A stretch of 33,620 bases of DNA from Cyanobacteria bacterium M_surface_10_m1_298 (GTDB lineage Bacteria; Cyanobacteriota; Cyanobacteriia; PCC-6307; Cyanobiaceae), in assembly GCA_016882485.1 (NCBI GenBank), contig VGPT01000014.1:1-33620 (forward strand). Direction: 5' to 3'. The notes beneath the pieces are model-generated. The model had not been told where the DNA came from. It made no database searches and saw only the letters and a list, made by a program, of their open reading frames with translations. Numbering within the stretch: the first letter of the stretch is position 1; each line of letters begins with the position of its first letter. Shown here one piece after another: positions 1 through 8,933 of this stretch. Both the position numbers and the translations under genes were made by a program.

Positions 1-2
1 AA

Positions 3-2012
3 TGGTCCCTGGTGGGGAGGCTGCACCACCGCTCCGGCGCCTACGGCACCTACGGGGGCGTGAGCGAGGGCAGCAACGCCTATCTCGTGGGCCTGCGTTA
101 TCGCTTTGGTGAGGCACCGCCCCCTCGGATCGCGCCAGACATGCCACCGGCTGCAGGCTGCCCGGGTGCACCGACAACAGGTGATGGCCAGGCACAGCCC
201 TTGGCCGATCAACTCAATTCCGTTGCCAATTCAAAAGCGGCTCTGGTCATCCAGCCCAGCCAACTGCCTCCCCCCCCGGAGTTACCTCCTCTACCAGCAG
301 CGGAACTCGAGAAAGAGCGTCACGCTGCCATTGAGGCAACTGTCGATCAACGGATTAGTGGTCTTTACTACGTTCGCAGCCTAAAAGCAGAACGTCGTCA
401 AGGCACGGGCTTTGCAGGACGCTCCAGCGAAGAAGATCAATTTGGATCAGTTAAGCCCAGTCAGTTAATCAATCCCAACGGCGACCAGAAGCTGATTGAA
501 GGATTCATTAGTCGCTGGCGTTTCCAGGCCGCTCGGATCCGCATCACGCCACAAGGCTGGAGCGCCAATCGCGCCGCCTTCAGCAACGACCCCTTCACAC
601 CAGCCCAATCTTGGGTTGATATGGAAGATGTCGTAGCCGTGCAAGAAACAGAAGAGCGAACCAGCATCAAAGGCAAACGGAGCCGACTGATTCTCGAGAA
701 TCGGCTACCGATACCCATGCGAAAGAACATCGTTCTTGAGAAAGATCAGCCTGCAGACAACCCCTGGGTGATTGCCGATGACGGCGTCGATCGCAGCGGA
801 ATCTACCTGGGCTACAACATGAAGGAAATTGAACTCCGGAAAGCCCGCTCGTTGACCAATAAACAAGGCGTCGAGGTCAGCGAAGAACCCCTCAGGTTGA
901 TGCTTCAGCCGCAGTTCATGGTTGCCCGAGCCCTCAATGGAGAAGTCAACAGTTATCCGCTGCCTGGAGATCCAGCAGGGGGGCCAACGGGGACACAAAC
1001 AGCACAAATAGGCGATCTTTTTGGTGGCCTGGTGAAACTGAAAGGGTCTCTCTTTGGCTACTCAACGAGTGATTTTACCCTCAGCCTCTCCACGCTCAAT
1101 CCTCAGAACATCTCAAATGGCACGCGCAGCTGGGGAGACTTCTCAAGACAGGTTTTCATTCCCAAAATCAGCATCATTCCGGCCGGCACTTACACAACCC
1201 GCCTGTTCGGCGCCTATCGCTACAAAACCTACAATGGCTCTCTTGGTCAGCAGGATGTTTATTCCGCTCTGGGTGCTTCTTTAGAACGCCAAGGCGATCT
1301 GAAGCCCTGGGGAAAGATCACGCACAACTACTTCTGGCGTGGCGCCTTCGGCAACTTCCAAGGCAATGACTTCAACACCTCGACGATCGTTGACAACACA
1401 CGCGGCAGCTTCTTTGGGGCCGTCAATAGCAACCTTCAAATTTGGCGCGCGAAAGAGAGCAACCGTGACAATCCCAAAACCACCATCAACACCCCCTCCC
1501 CGATTACTCCTGGGCTGAGGTTCAGTACCAACACCAGCGCTCGACTCGACTACTACGGTGATGGAACGAACCAGAACACGGTCACACTCACCGGAGGTCC
1601 AACATTGACATTGGGCCGCCTTCAGAAGAATTTCTTCGATTTCACCGAGCTCACCATCTCAGGTGGAGGAAGCCTGCAGCAGGGCCAGAGCCCCTTCGCC
1701 TTTGACCGCAACGTCGATCTGGCAACTTTGGGCATCGGCCTTAAACAGCAGCTGTTCGGCCCACTGCTGTTCAGCGGCGGAATCGGATTCAACGTGGATC
1801 CCAGCTCCGGCTATTACGGAGACATCACCGGCGCCTATGGAGAGTTGGTCTGGCAGCGGCGTGGCTATGAGTTTGCGATCTACTACAGCCCCTATGAGCA
1901 AGTGGGCGGCATCCGCGTGCGCCTGAACGACTTCAACTACCAAGGCACCGGTCTGCCGTTTGTGCCCTACACACCCACCGATGCCACCAAGCGCCGGCAG
2001 AGCCTGTTCTGA
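3..2012 (+). CDS. DUF3769 (LptD-like) outer-membrane beta-barrel protein, 5' end outside window
   Basis: The frame is open from base 3, so the true start lies upstream. The bulk (from about base 260) matches my knowledge of the cyanobacterial DUF3769 family, considered the counterpart of LptD, which inserts lipopolysaccharide into the outer membrane. Recognisable stretches are FSNDPFTPAQSW, RLILENRLPIPM and LMLQPQFMVARAL, followed by many alternating aromatic/polar beta-strands and the ending YYSPYEQVGGIRVRL. The first 40 codons read differently: RLHHRSGAYGTYGG and YLVGLRYRFG look like the last strands of a PagL/acyloxyacyl-hydrolase barrel, including an H-x-S motif. A Pro-rich linker joins the two with no stop. 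An internal ATG at 141 would give a protein with no signal peptide, which is odd for an outer-membrane protein. I favour one upstream start; a fusion is inferred. The gene is visibly less G+C-rich than its neighbours. Confidence 0.75.
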   Translation, partial: WSLVGRLHHRSGAYGTYGGVSEGSNAYLVGLRYRFGEAPPPRIAPDMPPAAGCPGAPTTGDGQAQPLADQLNSVANSKAALVIQPSQLPPPPELPPLPAAELEKERHAAIEATVDQRISGLYYVRSLKAERRQGTGFAGRSSEEDQFGSVKPSQLINPNGDQKLIEGFISRWRFQAARIRITPQGWSANRAAFSNDPFTPAQSWVDMEDVVAVQETEERTSIKGKRSRLILENRLPIPMRKNIVLEKDQPADNPWVIADDGVDRSGIYLGYNMKEIELRKARSLTNKQGVEVSEEPLRLMLQPQFMVARALNGEVNSYPLPGDPAGGPTGTQTAQIGDLFGGLVKLKGSLFGYSTSDFTLSLSTLNPQNISNGTRSWGDFSRQVFIPKISIIPAGTYTTRLFGAYRYKTYNGSLGQQDVYSALGASLERQGDLKPWGKITHNYFWRGAFGNFQGNDFNTSTIVDNTRGSFFGAVNSNLQIWRAKESNRDNPKTTINTPSPITPGLRFSTNTSARLDYYGDGTNQNTVTLTGGPTLTLGRLQKNFFDFTELTISGGGSLQQGQSPFAFDRNVDLATLGIGLKQQLFGPLLFSGGIGFNVDPSSGYYGDITGAYGELVWQRRGYEFAIYYSPYEQVGGIRVRLNDFNYQGTGLPFVPYTPTDATKRRQSLF

Positions 2013-2035
2013 TCAGCCTCCGCAAAGACAAGCGC

Positions 2036-2539
2036 TCAGGGCAGCGGCGGTAAAGGTGGCGGGCCATCCGGCTGCTCACCGCCCACCATCAAGTCGCTGC
2101 CGGTGAAATCGGCTCCCACCAGGATTGCTCCATCCAACTTGGCGCCTGCGGTGAGGGCCTGGATGATCACCGCTCCGGTGAGATCCGCTGCCGAGAGATC
2201 CACATCCGTGAGGTCGGCATTGCTCAGGCGCACCCCCTGCAGCTGAGCCGCGCTCAGGTCAGAGCCCGTGAGATCTGCCCCTTCCAGGTTGCTGCCCCGC
2301 AGATCGGCACCGCGCAGATCGGCATCGCGCAGATCGATGCCATTGAGCAGCAAGCCGCTCAGATCAGCACCGCGCAAATTGCAGCCCCGGCAAGCGTCCC
2401 ACGGGGGGGAAGCCGCCTGAGCGGCGGCCTGGGGATAGGGCTGCACCGCGAGGGGAACGGCTTGGGCAGAACCCCAGCCAGCCAGCACGGCGGCCATGAC
2501 CAAACTCAGGCGAGCTGCCCTGGGCTGCCTACGGAACAT
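2036..2539 (-). CDS. Secreted pentapeptide-repeat protein
   Basis: This 167-residue protein begins with a signal peptide (basic RRQPRAAR, hydrophobic core, then GSAQA before the likely cleavage point near residue 27). From about residue 50 to 150 it is built of A(D/N)LxG pentapeptide repeats, for example GADLSG, DADLRGADLRG, GADLTGSDL, which fold as a right-handed quadrilateral beta-helix. A C-x-x-C (CRGC, about residues 50-53) opens the repeat region, and the C-terminus is Pro-rich. Such periplasmic or thylakoid-lumen pentapeptide proteins are numerous in cyanobacteria and mostly of unknown role; nothing here indicates a partner. The ATG at 2539 is the natural start because the signal peptide begins there. 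It follows leuD on the same strand after 62 bases that hold an inverted repeat (2567-2584), so it may have its own promoter. Confidence 0.85.
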   Translation of the reverse strand: MFRRQPRAARLSLVMAAVLAGWGSAQAVPLAVQPYPQAAAQAASPPWDACRGCNLRGADLSGLLLNGIDLRDADLRGADLRGSNLEGADLTGSDLSAAQLQGVRLSNADLTDVDLSAADLTGAVIIQALTAGAKLDGAILVGADFTGSDLMVGGEQPDGPPPLPPLP

Positions 2540-2566
2540 GAACGCGACGCACCTGTCTCATTCATA

Positions 2567-2584
2567 GACAGTGTCGCGACTGTC
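2567..2584. repeat. Inverted repeat upstream of the pentapeptide gene
   Basis: Perfect 6-base arms GACAGT (2567-2572) and ACTGTC (2579-2584) flank a 6-base centre, gtcgcg. It lies 28 bases upstream of the pentapeptide-protein start and downstream of leuD. No T-run follows on either strand, so it is not an intrinsic terminator. An operator is possible; this is inference. Confidence 0.35.
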
Positions 2585-2601
2585 CGCCACGGCGGGGTTG
2601 T

Positions 2602-3231
2602 TCAGGCTCCCTGGAACTGATGCAAATAGGGCAGACGCGCCGCTGTGGCCTTCAGCTCCGCGTCGTGGGCCAGCAGCTGCCCGGTGGCATCCCATTGACC
2701 ACTAAGCAACATCTGGTGCGGCCCCTCCGCCAGGCTGAGGGTCCAGTGCTGCGTGCCGCAGCTCAGCGTCTGATCCGCGACTTCGAGACAGAAGGGAGCA
2801 GCGGGATCAGCCTCAGCCGCCTCCTGAATGGCGAGCATGGTGTCGTGGTCTGCCGTGAGGCAAGGGATGCCGAGCGCCAGGCAGTTTCCGTAGAAAATCT
2901 CAGCGAAGCTCTCGCCCACCACAGCGCGGATCCCCCAGCGCATCAGCGCCTGGGGGGCATGCTCACGGCTGGAGCCGCAACCGAAGTTGCGGTTCACCAG
3001 CAGGATCGATGCGCCCTGATGCGCGGGGCGATCAAACGGGTGGGGGCCTGCCGCGCTGCCCGCCAGCTCGGCGCGATCGTCGGCGAAGGCGGCCGGACCC
3101 AGTGCATCAAAGGTCACGCACTTGAGGAAGCGGGCCGGAATGATCCGATCGGTATCGATGTCATCGCCGCGCACCACCACGCTGGTGCCGCTGACGCTGC
3201 TGATCGGGCCGGAGGGGAAAGGGGTCGACAT
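2602..3231 (-). CDS. leuD: 3-isopropylmalate dehydratase small subunit
   Basis: LeuD is the small (swivel-domain) subunit of isopropylmalate isomerase, which with LeuC converts 2-isopropylmalate to 3-isopropylmalate in leucine synthesis in the cytoplasm. Family motifs are clear: GDDIDTDRIIPARFLK near the N-terminus, NFGCGSSREHAPQAL in the middle and a following GESFAEIFYGNCLALGI. From the ATG at 3231 the protein has 209 residues, normal for the family. An upstream in-frame start at 3273 would add 14 residues overlapping the end of leuC and matching nothing in the family, so I reject it. The gene follows leuC by 13 bases, an obvious leuCD pair. Confidence 0.95.
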   Translation of the reverse strand: MSTPFPSGPISSVSGTSVVVRGDDIDTDRIIPARFLKCVTFDALGPAAFADDRAELAGSAAGPHPFDRPAHQGASILLVNRNFGCGSSREHAPQALMRWGIRAVVGESFAEIFYGNCLALGIPCLTADHDTMLAIQEAAEADPAAPFCLEVADQTLSCGTQHWTLSLAEGPHQMLLSGQWDATGQLLAHDAELKATAARLPYLHQFQGA

Positions 3232-3244
3232 GGCGGGGGCTAGA

Positions 3245-4654
3245 TCAGGCGTTGAGAAGGGTGCGCACGTCACTGACGCGACCGTTGATGGCTGCCGCGG
3301 CCACCATCGCTGGACTCATCAGCAGGGTTCGGCCACTGGCCGAACCTTGGCGGCCCTTGAAGTTGCGGTTGCTGGAGCTGGCACTGATCTGCCGGCCTTC
3401 CAGGCGATCGGGATTCATCGCCAGGCACATGGAGCAGCCGGGCTCGCGCCACTCAAAGCCGGCCTCAACAAACAACTTGTCGAGCCCTTCGGCTTCAGCC
3501 GCCGCGGCCACCTGTTCGCTGCCGGGCACCACAAACGCCTTGATCCCAGGGGCCACGTGGCGGCCCTTGGCCACGGCAGCGGCGGCCTGTAGATCGCTGA
3601 GGCGTCCATTGGTGCAGCTGCCGATGAAGCACACATCCACCGGCAGGCCAGCAATCGGCGCACCAGGCTGAAGATCCATATAGCGGTAGGCCTCCTCCGC
3701 CAGAGGGCGCTCATCCGGCTCGGTTTGCTCCAGGGTCGGAACGGTTTCATCCACACCGATGCCCTGCCCAGGCGTGATCCCCCAGGTGATCGTGGGGGCG
3801 ATGGCGGCCGCGTCGAAGCGCACCTCGTCGTCGAAGACCGCCTCGGATCCACTGGCCAGGGCGCTCCACCAGGTCACCGCCTGATCCCAGGCCGCACCAC
3901 TGGGGGCAAAGGGCCGGCCCTTCAGATAATCGAAGGTGACCTGATCGGGGTTCACGTAGCCGCAGCGAGCACCGCCCTCGATCGCCATGTTGCAGAGGGT
4001 CATGCGCTCTTCCATCGAGAGCGCCGCAATCGCCGGACCGGCGAATTCATAGGCGTAACCCACACCGCCCTTCACGCCGAGGGTGCGGATCACGTGCAGC
4101 ACCAGATCCTTGGCGTACACGCCGCTCTGCAGCTGGCCATCCACCCAGATGCGCCGCACCTTCAGCTTGCCCATCGCCAGGCTCTGGCTGGCGAGCACAT
4201 CGCGCACCTGACTGGTGCCGATGCCGAAGGCGATCGCCCCGAAAGCACCGTGGGTGGAGGTGTGGGAGTCGCCGCAGGCGACGGTCATACCCGGCTGGGT
4301 GAGGCCTAATTCGGGGGCAATCACGTGCACGATGCCCTGGCGGCCGCTGCCGATGCCATGCAGGGTGATGCCGTGCTCAGCGCAGTTGGCCTCGAGGGTG
4401 GCGAGCATCTCCTCGGCAAGGGGATCAGCAAAGGGCCGTGCCTGGCTGGTGGTGGGCACGATGTGATCCACCGTGGCCACCGTGCGCTCGGGATGGCGCA
4501 CGCTCAGGCCGAGATCCTTGAGGCCGGCAAAGGCCTGCGGGCTGGTGACCTCATGGATGAGGTGGAGGCCGATGAACAGCTGCGTGGCCCCTCCTGGCAG
4601 CTGGGAGACCTCATGCAGATCCCAGACCTTGTCGTAAAGGGTGCCGGAGCTCAC
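3245..4654 (-). CDS. leuC: 3-isopropylmalate dehydratase large subunit
   Basis: LeuC carries the [4Fe-4S] cluster of isopropylmalate isomerase, an aconitase-family enzyme of leucine synthesis. The three cluster cysteines are visible at C347 (FIGSCTNGR), C407 and C410 ([12 protein letters not shown]). The substrate-binding stretch [16 protein letters not shown] is at about 126-140. Length from the chosen start is 469 residues, the usual size. The start is a GTG at 4654 giving [16 protein letters not shown], which is where family members begin. The frame stays open up to 4888, but that extension is Arg/Gly-rich out-of-frame translation of cinA. cinA ends 32 bases upstream and leuD follows 13 bases downstream, so all three probably share a transcript. 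Confidence 0.95.
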   Translation of the reverse strand: MSSGTLYDKVWDLHEVSQLPGGATQLFIGLHLIHEVTSPQAFAGLKDLGLSVRHPERTVATVDHIVPTTSQARPFADPLAEEMLATLEANCAEHGITLHGIGSGRQGIVHVIAPELGLTQPGMTVACGDSHTSTHGAFGAIAFGIGTSQVRDVLASQSLAMGKLKVRRIWVDGQLQSGVYAKDLVLHVIRTLGVKGGVGYAYEFAGPAIAALSMEERMTLCNMAIEGGARCGYVNPDQVTFDYLKGRPFAPSGAAWDQAVTWWSALASGSEAVFDDEVRFDAAAIAPTITWGITPGQGIGVDETVPTLEQTEPDERPLAEEAYRYMDLQPGAPIAGLPVDVCFIGSCTNGRLSDLQAAAAVAKGRHVAPGIKAFVVPGSEQVAAAAEAEGLDKLFVEAGFEWREPGCSMCLAMNPDRLEGRQISASSSNRNFKGRQGSASGRTLLMSPAMVAAAAINGRVSDVRTLLNA

Positions 4655-4686
4655 GGCGATGCCTGCAGCTGAATCGATGAGACTAC

Positions 4687-5934
4687 TCAGGCCAACTGAA
4701 GCCTCAGTCGATTGAGGGCCTCGCCCGCACTGAGGGTTTGGATCCAGTCGCGGCCCCGACTGGGACTGAAGCGCACCCCTTCGCTGCTGCATCCCGCAGG
4801 GCCGGCAACCGCCAGATGCACCAGGCCAACGGGCTTCTCTGCGCTGCCACCGCCCGGGCCAGCCACGCCAGTGATAGCGAGCGCCCAATCGGCGCCAGTG
4901 GCCCGCCGAACGCCCTCCGCCATCGCCTGGGCGACGGGATCACTCACGGCGCCGTGGACCTCGAGCAGAGCAGAGGGCACCCCCAGCAGCCCCTGCTTCA
5001 CGCTGTTGGCGTAGGCAATCACTCCGCCGAGAAACACATCGGAGGCACCAGGAACCGCGGCCAGCGCCGCTCCCAGGCCACCGCCGGTGCAGCTTTCGGC
5101 CACCGCCAGGGTCTCGCCGCGCTGCCGCAACTGCTCCAGCACCACCGAGGCCAGGCTGTCGCCATCGCAGCCAAAGCAGCAGACACCAGTGCGGGAGCGG
5201 ATCTCCGCCTCCACGGGCTGCAGAAGCTGTTCAGCTCCCTCAGAGGTTTTCGCCCGCGCCGTGATGCGCAGCTTCACCTCCCCAGCACCCGCGTAGGGAG
5301 CCACGGTGGGATTGCTCTGTTGCAGCAGATCCGCCATCTGCTCAGCCAAGGCCGATTCCGACACCCCCCAGAACTGCAGCATCCGGCTGGCGAACACCCC
5401 GGAAGCCAAACCGGCCTCGCGCAGCCAGGGCGCCGCGGTGGCCAGCCACATCGCCCGCATCTCGCTGGGGACCCCGGGGAAGGTCAGCACCGTGAAATCA
5501 GGCCTCGGGGTCCAGATCACACCGGGGGCCGTCCCCGTGGGATTGGGCAACACCTGCGCTCCCTGGGGAATCAGCGCCTGACGGCGATTGCTGGGGGAGC
5601 AGCTGCGCCCTCGCGCAGAGAGCTTGGCCTGAATGTCAGCCCACACCTGCTGGTTCTCCACCAGGGGGGTGTCAAAGGCGGCAGCAAGGGCCTCGGTGGT
5701 GAGGTCATCGGGGGTAGGTCCCAGACCGCCGGTGGTAATCAGCACGCGACAGCGCTCAGGGGCGGCCCGAAATTCGGCAATCAGGCGCTCCCGGTTGTCA
5801 CCCAGCACCAGCTGACGCTGATGGGGAATCCCGAGGGAAGCCAATTGCTCGGCGATCCAGCGGGCATTGCCATTGGTGATGTTGCCGAGCAGCAACTCGG
5901 TGCCGATACAGAGGATCTCGGCTGCAGCAGCCAT
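4687..5934 (-). CDS. cinA: CinA-like protein (MoCF-like domain plus PncC-type NMN amidohydrolase domain)
   Basis: This 415-residue protein has two domains. An N-terminal molybdopterin-binding/MoCF-like domain occupies about residues 1-170, with [17 protein letters not shown] and [18 protein letters not shown]-terminal CinA domain lies at about 270-415, with [15 protein letters not shown] and [12 protein letters not shown]. In this family the N-terminal domain can act as an ADP-ribose pyrophosphatase and the C-terminal domain as an NMN deamidase that recycles NMN to nicotinate mononucleotide; which activities this copy keeps is inferred. The start is the ATG at 5934, whose A is also the last base of the preceding gene's TGA (TGATG). 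A GTG immediately before it (5937) is the alternative. Location between a cell-envelope transferase and leuC suggests no specific pathway link. Confidence 0.92.
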   Translation of the reverse strand: MAAAAEILCIGTELLLGNITNGNARWIAEQLASLGIPHQRQLVLGDNRERLIAEFRAAPERCRVLITTGGLGPTPDDLTTEALAAAFDTPLVENQQVWADIQAKLSARGRSCSPSNRRQALIPQGAQVLPNPTGTAPGVIWTPRPDFTVLTFPGVPSEMRAMWLATAAPWLREAGLASGVFASRMLQFWGVSESALAEQMADLLQQSNPTVAPYAGAGEVKLRITARAKTSEGAEQLLQPVEAEIRSRTGVCCFGCDGDSLASVVLEQLRQRGETLAVAESCTGGGLGAALAAVPGASDVFLGGVIAYANSVKQGLLGVPSALLEVHGAVSDPVAQAMAEGVRRATGADWALAITGVAGPGGGSAEKPVGLVHLAVAGPAGCSSEGVRFSPSRGRDWIQTLSAGEALNRLRLQLA

Positions 5935-7037
5935 CACTCGCTCTGGAGCTCAGCTTCTGCCTGTTCGCGCTTGAGGCTGCGCCGGCAGAGGATCACCACA
6001 GCAATCAACACCGCGGTGGCCAGACCCAACCAGAGGAAACGCAGCTCAGCATTGACGAACACGAGGGCCAACGCGGCGAGCCACTGGGTGAAGGCGTAGA
6101 TCAACACCACCGTGCGGCGGTGACTGAAGCCTGCCCGCAGCAAGCGGTGATGCAGGTGCCGCCGGTCGGGATAGAAGGGGGAGCGGCCGGAGCTGACCCG
6201 GCCCATGATCACGGCGGACATGTCCGCCAGGGGCAGCGACAGGATCAACAGCGGGAAGATCAGGCTGACGCTGGTCAGACCCTTGGCCGGGCCCACGATG
6301 CTGATGGCCGCCAGGGCAAACCCCAGGAAATAGGAGCCTCCATCGCCCATGAAGATGCGGGCGGGATTGAAGTTGTGGCGCAGAAAGCCGAGGCAACTGC
6401 CGGCCAGGGCAGCGGCCAGCAGCCCCGGAGCGGGTTGATTGAGGCTGTAGCTGACCGACAGCAGTGCGACAGCGGCGATGCCGCTGACACCGGCCGCCAA
6501 TCCATCCAGACCATCAAGCCAGTTGATCGCATTGGTAATCCCCACCAACCAGATCACCGTGGCCAGAAGACTCAACGGATCAGGGAGCGGGATGACCCCT
6601 GGCGCCTCACCGAACCAGCCAAAGGGGAGATCAATCCCGCCAATGCGCACCCCCTGACTCCAGACGGCAATCGCAACCGCCACCTGGCCCGCCAAGCGGG
6701 GCAAGGGGGGCAGGGCGAACAGATCGTCCGCCAGGCCGATCACAAAAAAGCAGAGAGAACCAGCCAGGGTGGCCCAAATCAGGGCATCGCGCTCGGGAGG
6801 CAACTCCACAAAGCCACCCAGCCTCCAGATCAGCAGCAAAGCGAGCACAAAGCCCGCCACGATGCCGACCCCTCCGAGACGCACCATCGGAGTGGTGTGC
6901 TGCTTGCGGGGATCAGGCTGATCGGTGAGCCCGTAGGCCAGGCCCAAACGCCTGACCAGGGGAACGATCAAGGCCGTGAGCAGGGCCGCACTTCCAAACG
7001 CCAGAGCAGCGGCGAGATCCGGCCGGCTGGAAATCAT
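5934..7037 (-). CDS. Polyprenyl-phosphate GlcNAc-1-phosphate transferase family (WecA/MraY-like)
   Basis: This is an integral membrane enzyme of the family that moves a sugar-1-phosphate from a UDP-sugar to a C55-type lipid phosphate on the cytoplasmic face, starting glycan assembly. All hallmark motifs are visible: DDLFALPPL (D104-D105), [15 protein letters not shown] (169-183), [14 protein letters not shown] (D232) and the cytoplasmic [10 protein letters not shown] (about 294-303) typical of WecA-type, polyprenyl GlcNAc transferases. About ten hydrophobic helices are present. The length of 367 residues from the ATG at 7037 is normal; an earlier start at 7058 would add only seven residues. 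WecA-like is favoured over MraY because of the HHRLL loop. Its stop overlaps the cinA start by one base. glyA ends 80 bases upstream on the same strand. Confidence 0.9.
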   Translation of the reverse strand: MISSRPDLAAALAFGSAALLTALIVPLVRRLGLAYGLTDQPDPRKQHTTPMVRLGGVGIVAGFVLALLLIWRLGGFVELPPERDALIWATLAGSLCFFVIGLADDLFALPPLPRLAGQVAVAIAVWSQGVRIGGIDLPFGWFGEAPGVIPLPDPLSLLATVIWLVGITNAINWLDGLDGLAAGVSGIAAVALLSVSYSLNQPAPGLLAAALAGSCLGFLRHNFNPARIFMGDGGSYFLGFALAAISIVGPAKGLTSVSLIFPLLILSLPLADMSAVIMGRVSSGRSPFYPDRRHLHHRLLRAGFSHRRTVVLIYAFTQWLAALALVFVNAELRFLWLGLATAVLIAVVILCRRSLKREQAEAELQSE

Positions 7038-7117
7038 CGGAACTGCCGCACCGCCCAAAGCTTAAGCAGGGCCTGACGCGGAGGCGATCCCCCGGCGCGG
7101 CCCCACAGGACAGTCGC

Positions 7118-8392
7118 TCAAGCGGGCTGAAGCTCGCGGACCCCGGCGTAGAGGGGGAAGCGCTCGCACAGGGCGGCCACACGATCGCGGCAGCGCTGCT
7201 CGATTGCAGCGTCTTCGGGATTGAGCAGGCGATCAGCGATCACATCGGCCACCTCGCGGAAGGCCGCCTCATCGAAGCCACGGGTGGTGCAGGCAGCGGT
7301 GCCGAGGCGCAGGCCGCTGGTCACGAACGGCGACTGGGGGTCGAAGGGCACGGTGTTCTTATTAGCGGTGATGTGCACATCGCTCACCAGCAGATCGGCC
7401 ACCTTGCCGGTCATGCCGATGCCGCGCAGATCGAGCAGCACGAGGTGGTTATCGGTGCCGCCGCTCACGACATCGATCCCACGCTCCTGAATGCGGGCGG
7501 CCAGGGCCTGGGCGTTCGCCACTACCTGCTGGGCATAAGCCTTGAAGCTGGGCTGCAGCGCCTCTCCGAACGCCACCGCCTTGGCAGCGATCACATGCTC
7601 GAGCGGGCCACCCTGGCTGCCGGGGAACACGGCCTTATCGAACTGCTTGGCGAATTCGGCATCGCGGCAGAGGATCAGGCCGCCGCGGGGGCCGCGCAGG
7701 GTTTTGTGGGTGGTGGTGGTCACCACGTCACACACGGGCACCGGGTTGGGGTGCACGCCAGCGGCCACGAGGCCAGCGATGTGGGCCATGTCGGCCAGGA
7801 GGTAGGCGCCCACCTCATCGGCGATGGCACGGAAGGCCTGGAAATCGATCGTGCGCGGGTAGGCGGAGTAGCCGCAGACGATCAACTTCGGCTTGTGCTC
7901 GAGGGCCAGCTGGCGAATGCTCTCGAAGTTGAGCTGCTGGGTGGCTTCATCCACTCCGTATTGCACCACCTTGAACCACTTGCCGCTCACATTCACGGGC
8001 GAGCCATGGGTGAGGTGGCCGCCGTGGCTCAGGTCCATGCCCATGATCGTGTCGCCGGGCTGGAGGAGGGCCAGGAAGACGGCGAAGTTGGCCTGGGCGC
8101 CGCTGTGGGGCTGCACGTTGGCCCAGGCGGCCCCGAACAGCTCCTTGGCACGCTCAATCGCCAGCTCCTCGATCGCATCCACGTGCTCGCAGCCGCCGTA
8201 GTAGCGCTTCGACGGCAAACCCTCGGCGTACTTGTTGGTGAGCACCGAGCCCTGGGCCTCCATCACGGCCCGGGAGGCGAAGTTCTCCGAGGCGATCAGC
8301 TCGAGGTGGGTCTGCTGACGCTCAAGCTCCTTGCCGATCAGCGCAGCAATGGCCGGATCGCCAGCAGCGAGTGCTTGGTTGGTCTGCGCCAT
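7118..8392 (-). CDS. glyA: Serine hydroxymethyltransferase
   Basis: GlyA is the cytoplasmic PLP enzyme that interconverts serine and glycine while loading tetrahydrofolate with one-carbon units; in cyanobacteria it also feeds photorespiratory metabolism. The PLP lysine is K230 in [14 protein letters not shown]. Other signatures are ELIASENF (31-38), [22 protein letters not shown] and [15 protein letters not shown]. The length of 424 residues from the ATG at 8392 is typical; an in-frame TTG at 8410 is a less likely start. No Shine-Dalgarno sequence is evident. Upstream on the same strand lie a terminator and tRNA-Arg, so glyA probably has its own promoter in the short 8393-8463 gap, where TTCTTACGAT is a weak -10-like sequence. 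Confidence 0.97.
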   Translation of the reverse strand: MAQTNQALAAGDPAIAALIGKELERQQTHLELIASENFASRAVMEAQGSVLTNKYAEGLPSKRYYGGCEHVDAIEELAIERAKELFGAAWANVQPHSGAQANFAVFLALLQPGDTIMGMDLSHGGHLTHGSPVNVSGKWFKVVQYGVDEATQQLNFESIRQLALEHKPKLIVCGYSAYPRTIDFQAFRAIADEVGAYLLADMAHIAGLVAAGVHPNPVPVCDVVTTTTHKTLRGPRGGLILCRDAEFAKQFDKAVFPGSQGGPLEHVIAAKAVAFGEALQPSFKAYAQQVVANAQALAARIQERGIDVVSGGTDNHLVLLDLRGIGMTGKVADLLVSDVHITANKNTVPFDPQSPFVTSGLRLGTAACTTRGFDEAAFREVADVIADRLLNPEDAAIEQRCRDRVAALCERFPLYAGVRELQPA

Positions 8393-8463
8393 TGCAGATC
8401 GGAAGGACAACTGGGGCTGATCGTAAGAAACCGCAGCAGTGGCGCGTCATCCCGGTTGGCGCA

Positions 8464-8489
8464 CAAAAAAACCGCCCCCAGGGGCGGTT
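8464..8489 (-). terminator. Intrinsic terminator of tRNA-Arg
   Basis: On the minus strand an 8-bp GC-rich stem (accgcccc at 8471-8478 and ggggcggt at 8481-8488 on the plus strand) is followed by six T residues (8470-8465). It lies 15 bases beyond the tRNA 3' end and separates tRNA-Arg from glyA. Confidence 0.85.
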
Positions 8490-8504
8490 CGTTCGGTTGC
8501 AAGG

Positions 8505-8578
8505 CGCGCCTGGAGAGATTCGAACTCCCGACCCTCTGATCCGTAGTCAGATGCTCTAATCCGCTGAGCTACAAGCGC
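8505..8578 (-). tRNA. tRNA-Arg (anticodon ACG)
   Basis: A complete 74-nt cloverleaf reads on the minus strand. The acceptor stem is GCGCTTG/CAGGCGC with discriminator G. The D-stem is GCTC/GAGC. The anticodon stem TCTGA/TCAGA carries loop CTACGGA, giving anticodon ACG (decoding CGN after A-to-I editing). The T-stem is GGGAG/CTCTC with loop TTCGAAT. The CCA end is not encoded, which is usual in cyanobacteria. Confidence 0.97.
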
Positions 8579-8594
8579 CTGCGCCTGCCCAAAC

Positions 8595-8625
8595 ATTGTG
8601 CCCACATCGAGGGCCCACCCGTCAA
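8595..8625 (-). promoter_or_regulatory. Candidate sigma-70 promoter for tRNA-Arg
   Basis: Reading the minus strand, TTGACG (8625-8620) resembles a -35 box and CACAAT (8600-8595) a -10 box. Spacing is 19 bases, longer than ideal. Transcription would begin about 8-10 bases before the tRNA 5' end. It is pattern-based only. Confidence 0.35.
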
Positions 8626-8672
8626 CCAACAGACTCAAGCCAGTGTTGACCACTGCAAGAGGCTCTAAACCA

Positions 8673-8912
8673 ATGCCGATCCGCTGGTACGGCCCTGCCG
8701 ACCCCGAGGACCCCACCTACCGGCACTTCAACCGGATCGTCAATCTGGTGCTGCACGCGATGGTGTTTGCGGCCCTCAACAGCGGCCTCTGGTTCGTGCA
8801 AAACATGCGTCAGCCCTGGACGCATCTGGACTGGCTGACCGAAGCCTGGGCTCTGGTGCTCCTCGTGCAGCTCATCAGCGTGGTCGCCAGGCGCCCGAAG
8901 GCGTCATCCTGA
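8673..8912 (+). CDS. Small conserved two-helix membrane protein
   Basis: This 79-residue protein begins MPIRWYGPADPEDPTY and has two hydrophobic segments (about residues 24-42 and 55-73), consistent with a small inner- or thylakoid-membrane hairpin. I recognise it as a family seen across picocyanobacteria (possibly DUF6737) but know no function. The ATG at 8673 is chosen because the conserved-looking N-terminus begins there and AAGAGG precedes it as a possible ribosome-binding site; a longer in-frame start at 8598 would run through the tRNA promoter region. It leads three small co-directional genes (8673-9501). Confidence 0.75.
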   Translation: MPIRWYGPADPEDPTYRHFNRIVNLVLHAMVFAALNSGLWFVQNMRQPWTHLDWLTEAWALVLLVQLISVVARRPKASS

Positions 8913-8933
8913 GCGCAGCACCGCGCCTCTGGC

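Noticed and set aside
3245-4888. A longer LeuC with 78 extra N-terminal residues
   Set aside because: The extension is Arg/Gly/Pro-rich, overlaps cinA and has no counterpart in the family; the family start SSGTLYDKV coincides with a GTG at 4654.
4738-6099. 453-codon open frame on the plus strand
   Set aside because: It lies antisense to cinA and the WecA-like gene, is rich in His/Gly/Arg/Gln and has no recognisable motifs; it is a codon-bias shadow in G+C-rich DNA.
7373-8539. 388-codon open frame antisense to glyA
   Set aside because: Composition (His, Gly, Val) reflects the complement of a G/C-ending coding strand, and it runs through the terminator and into tRNA-Arg.
8505-8578. tRNA-Arg as an integration site with a duplicated 3' end (att site)
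   Set aside because: No second copy of the tRNA 3' end and no integrase or phage gene was seen nearby.
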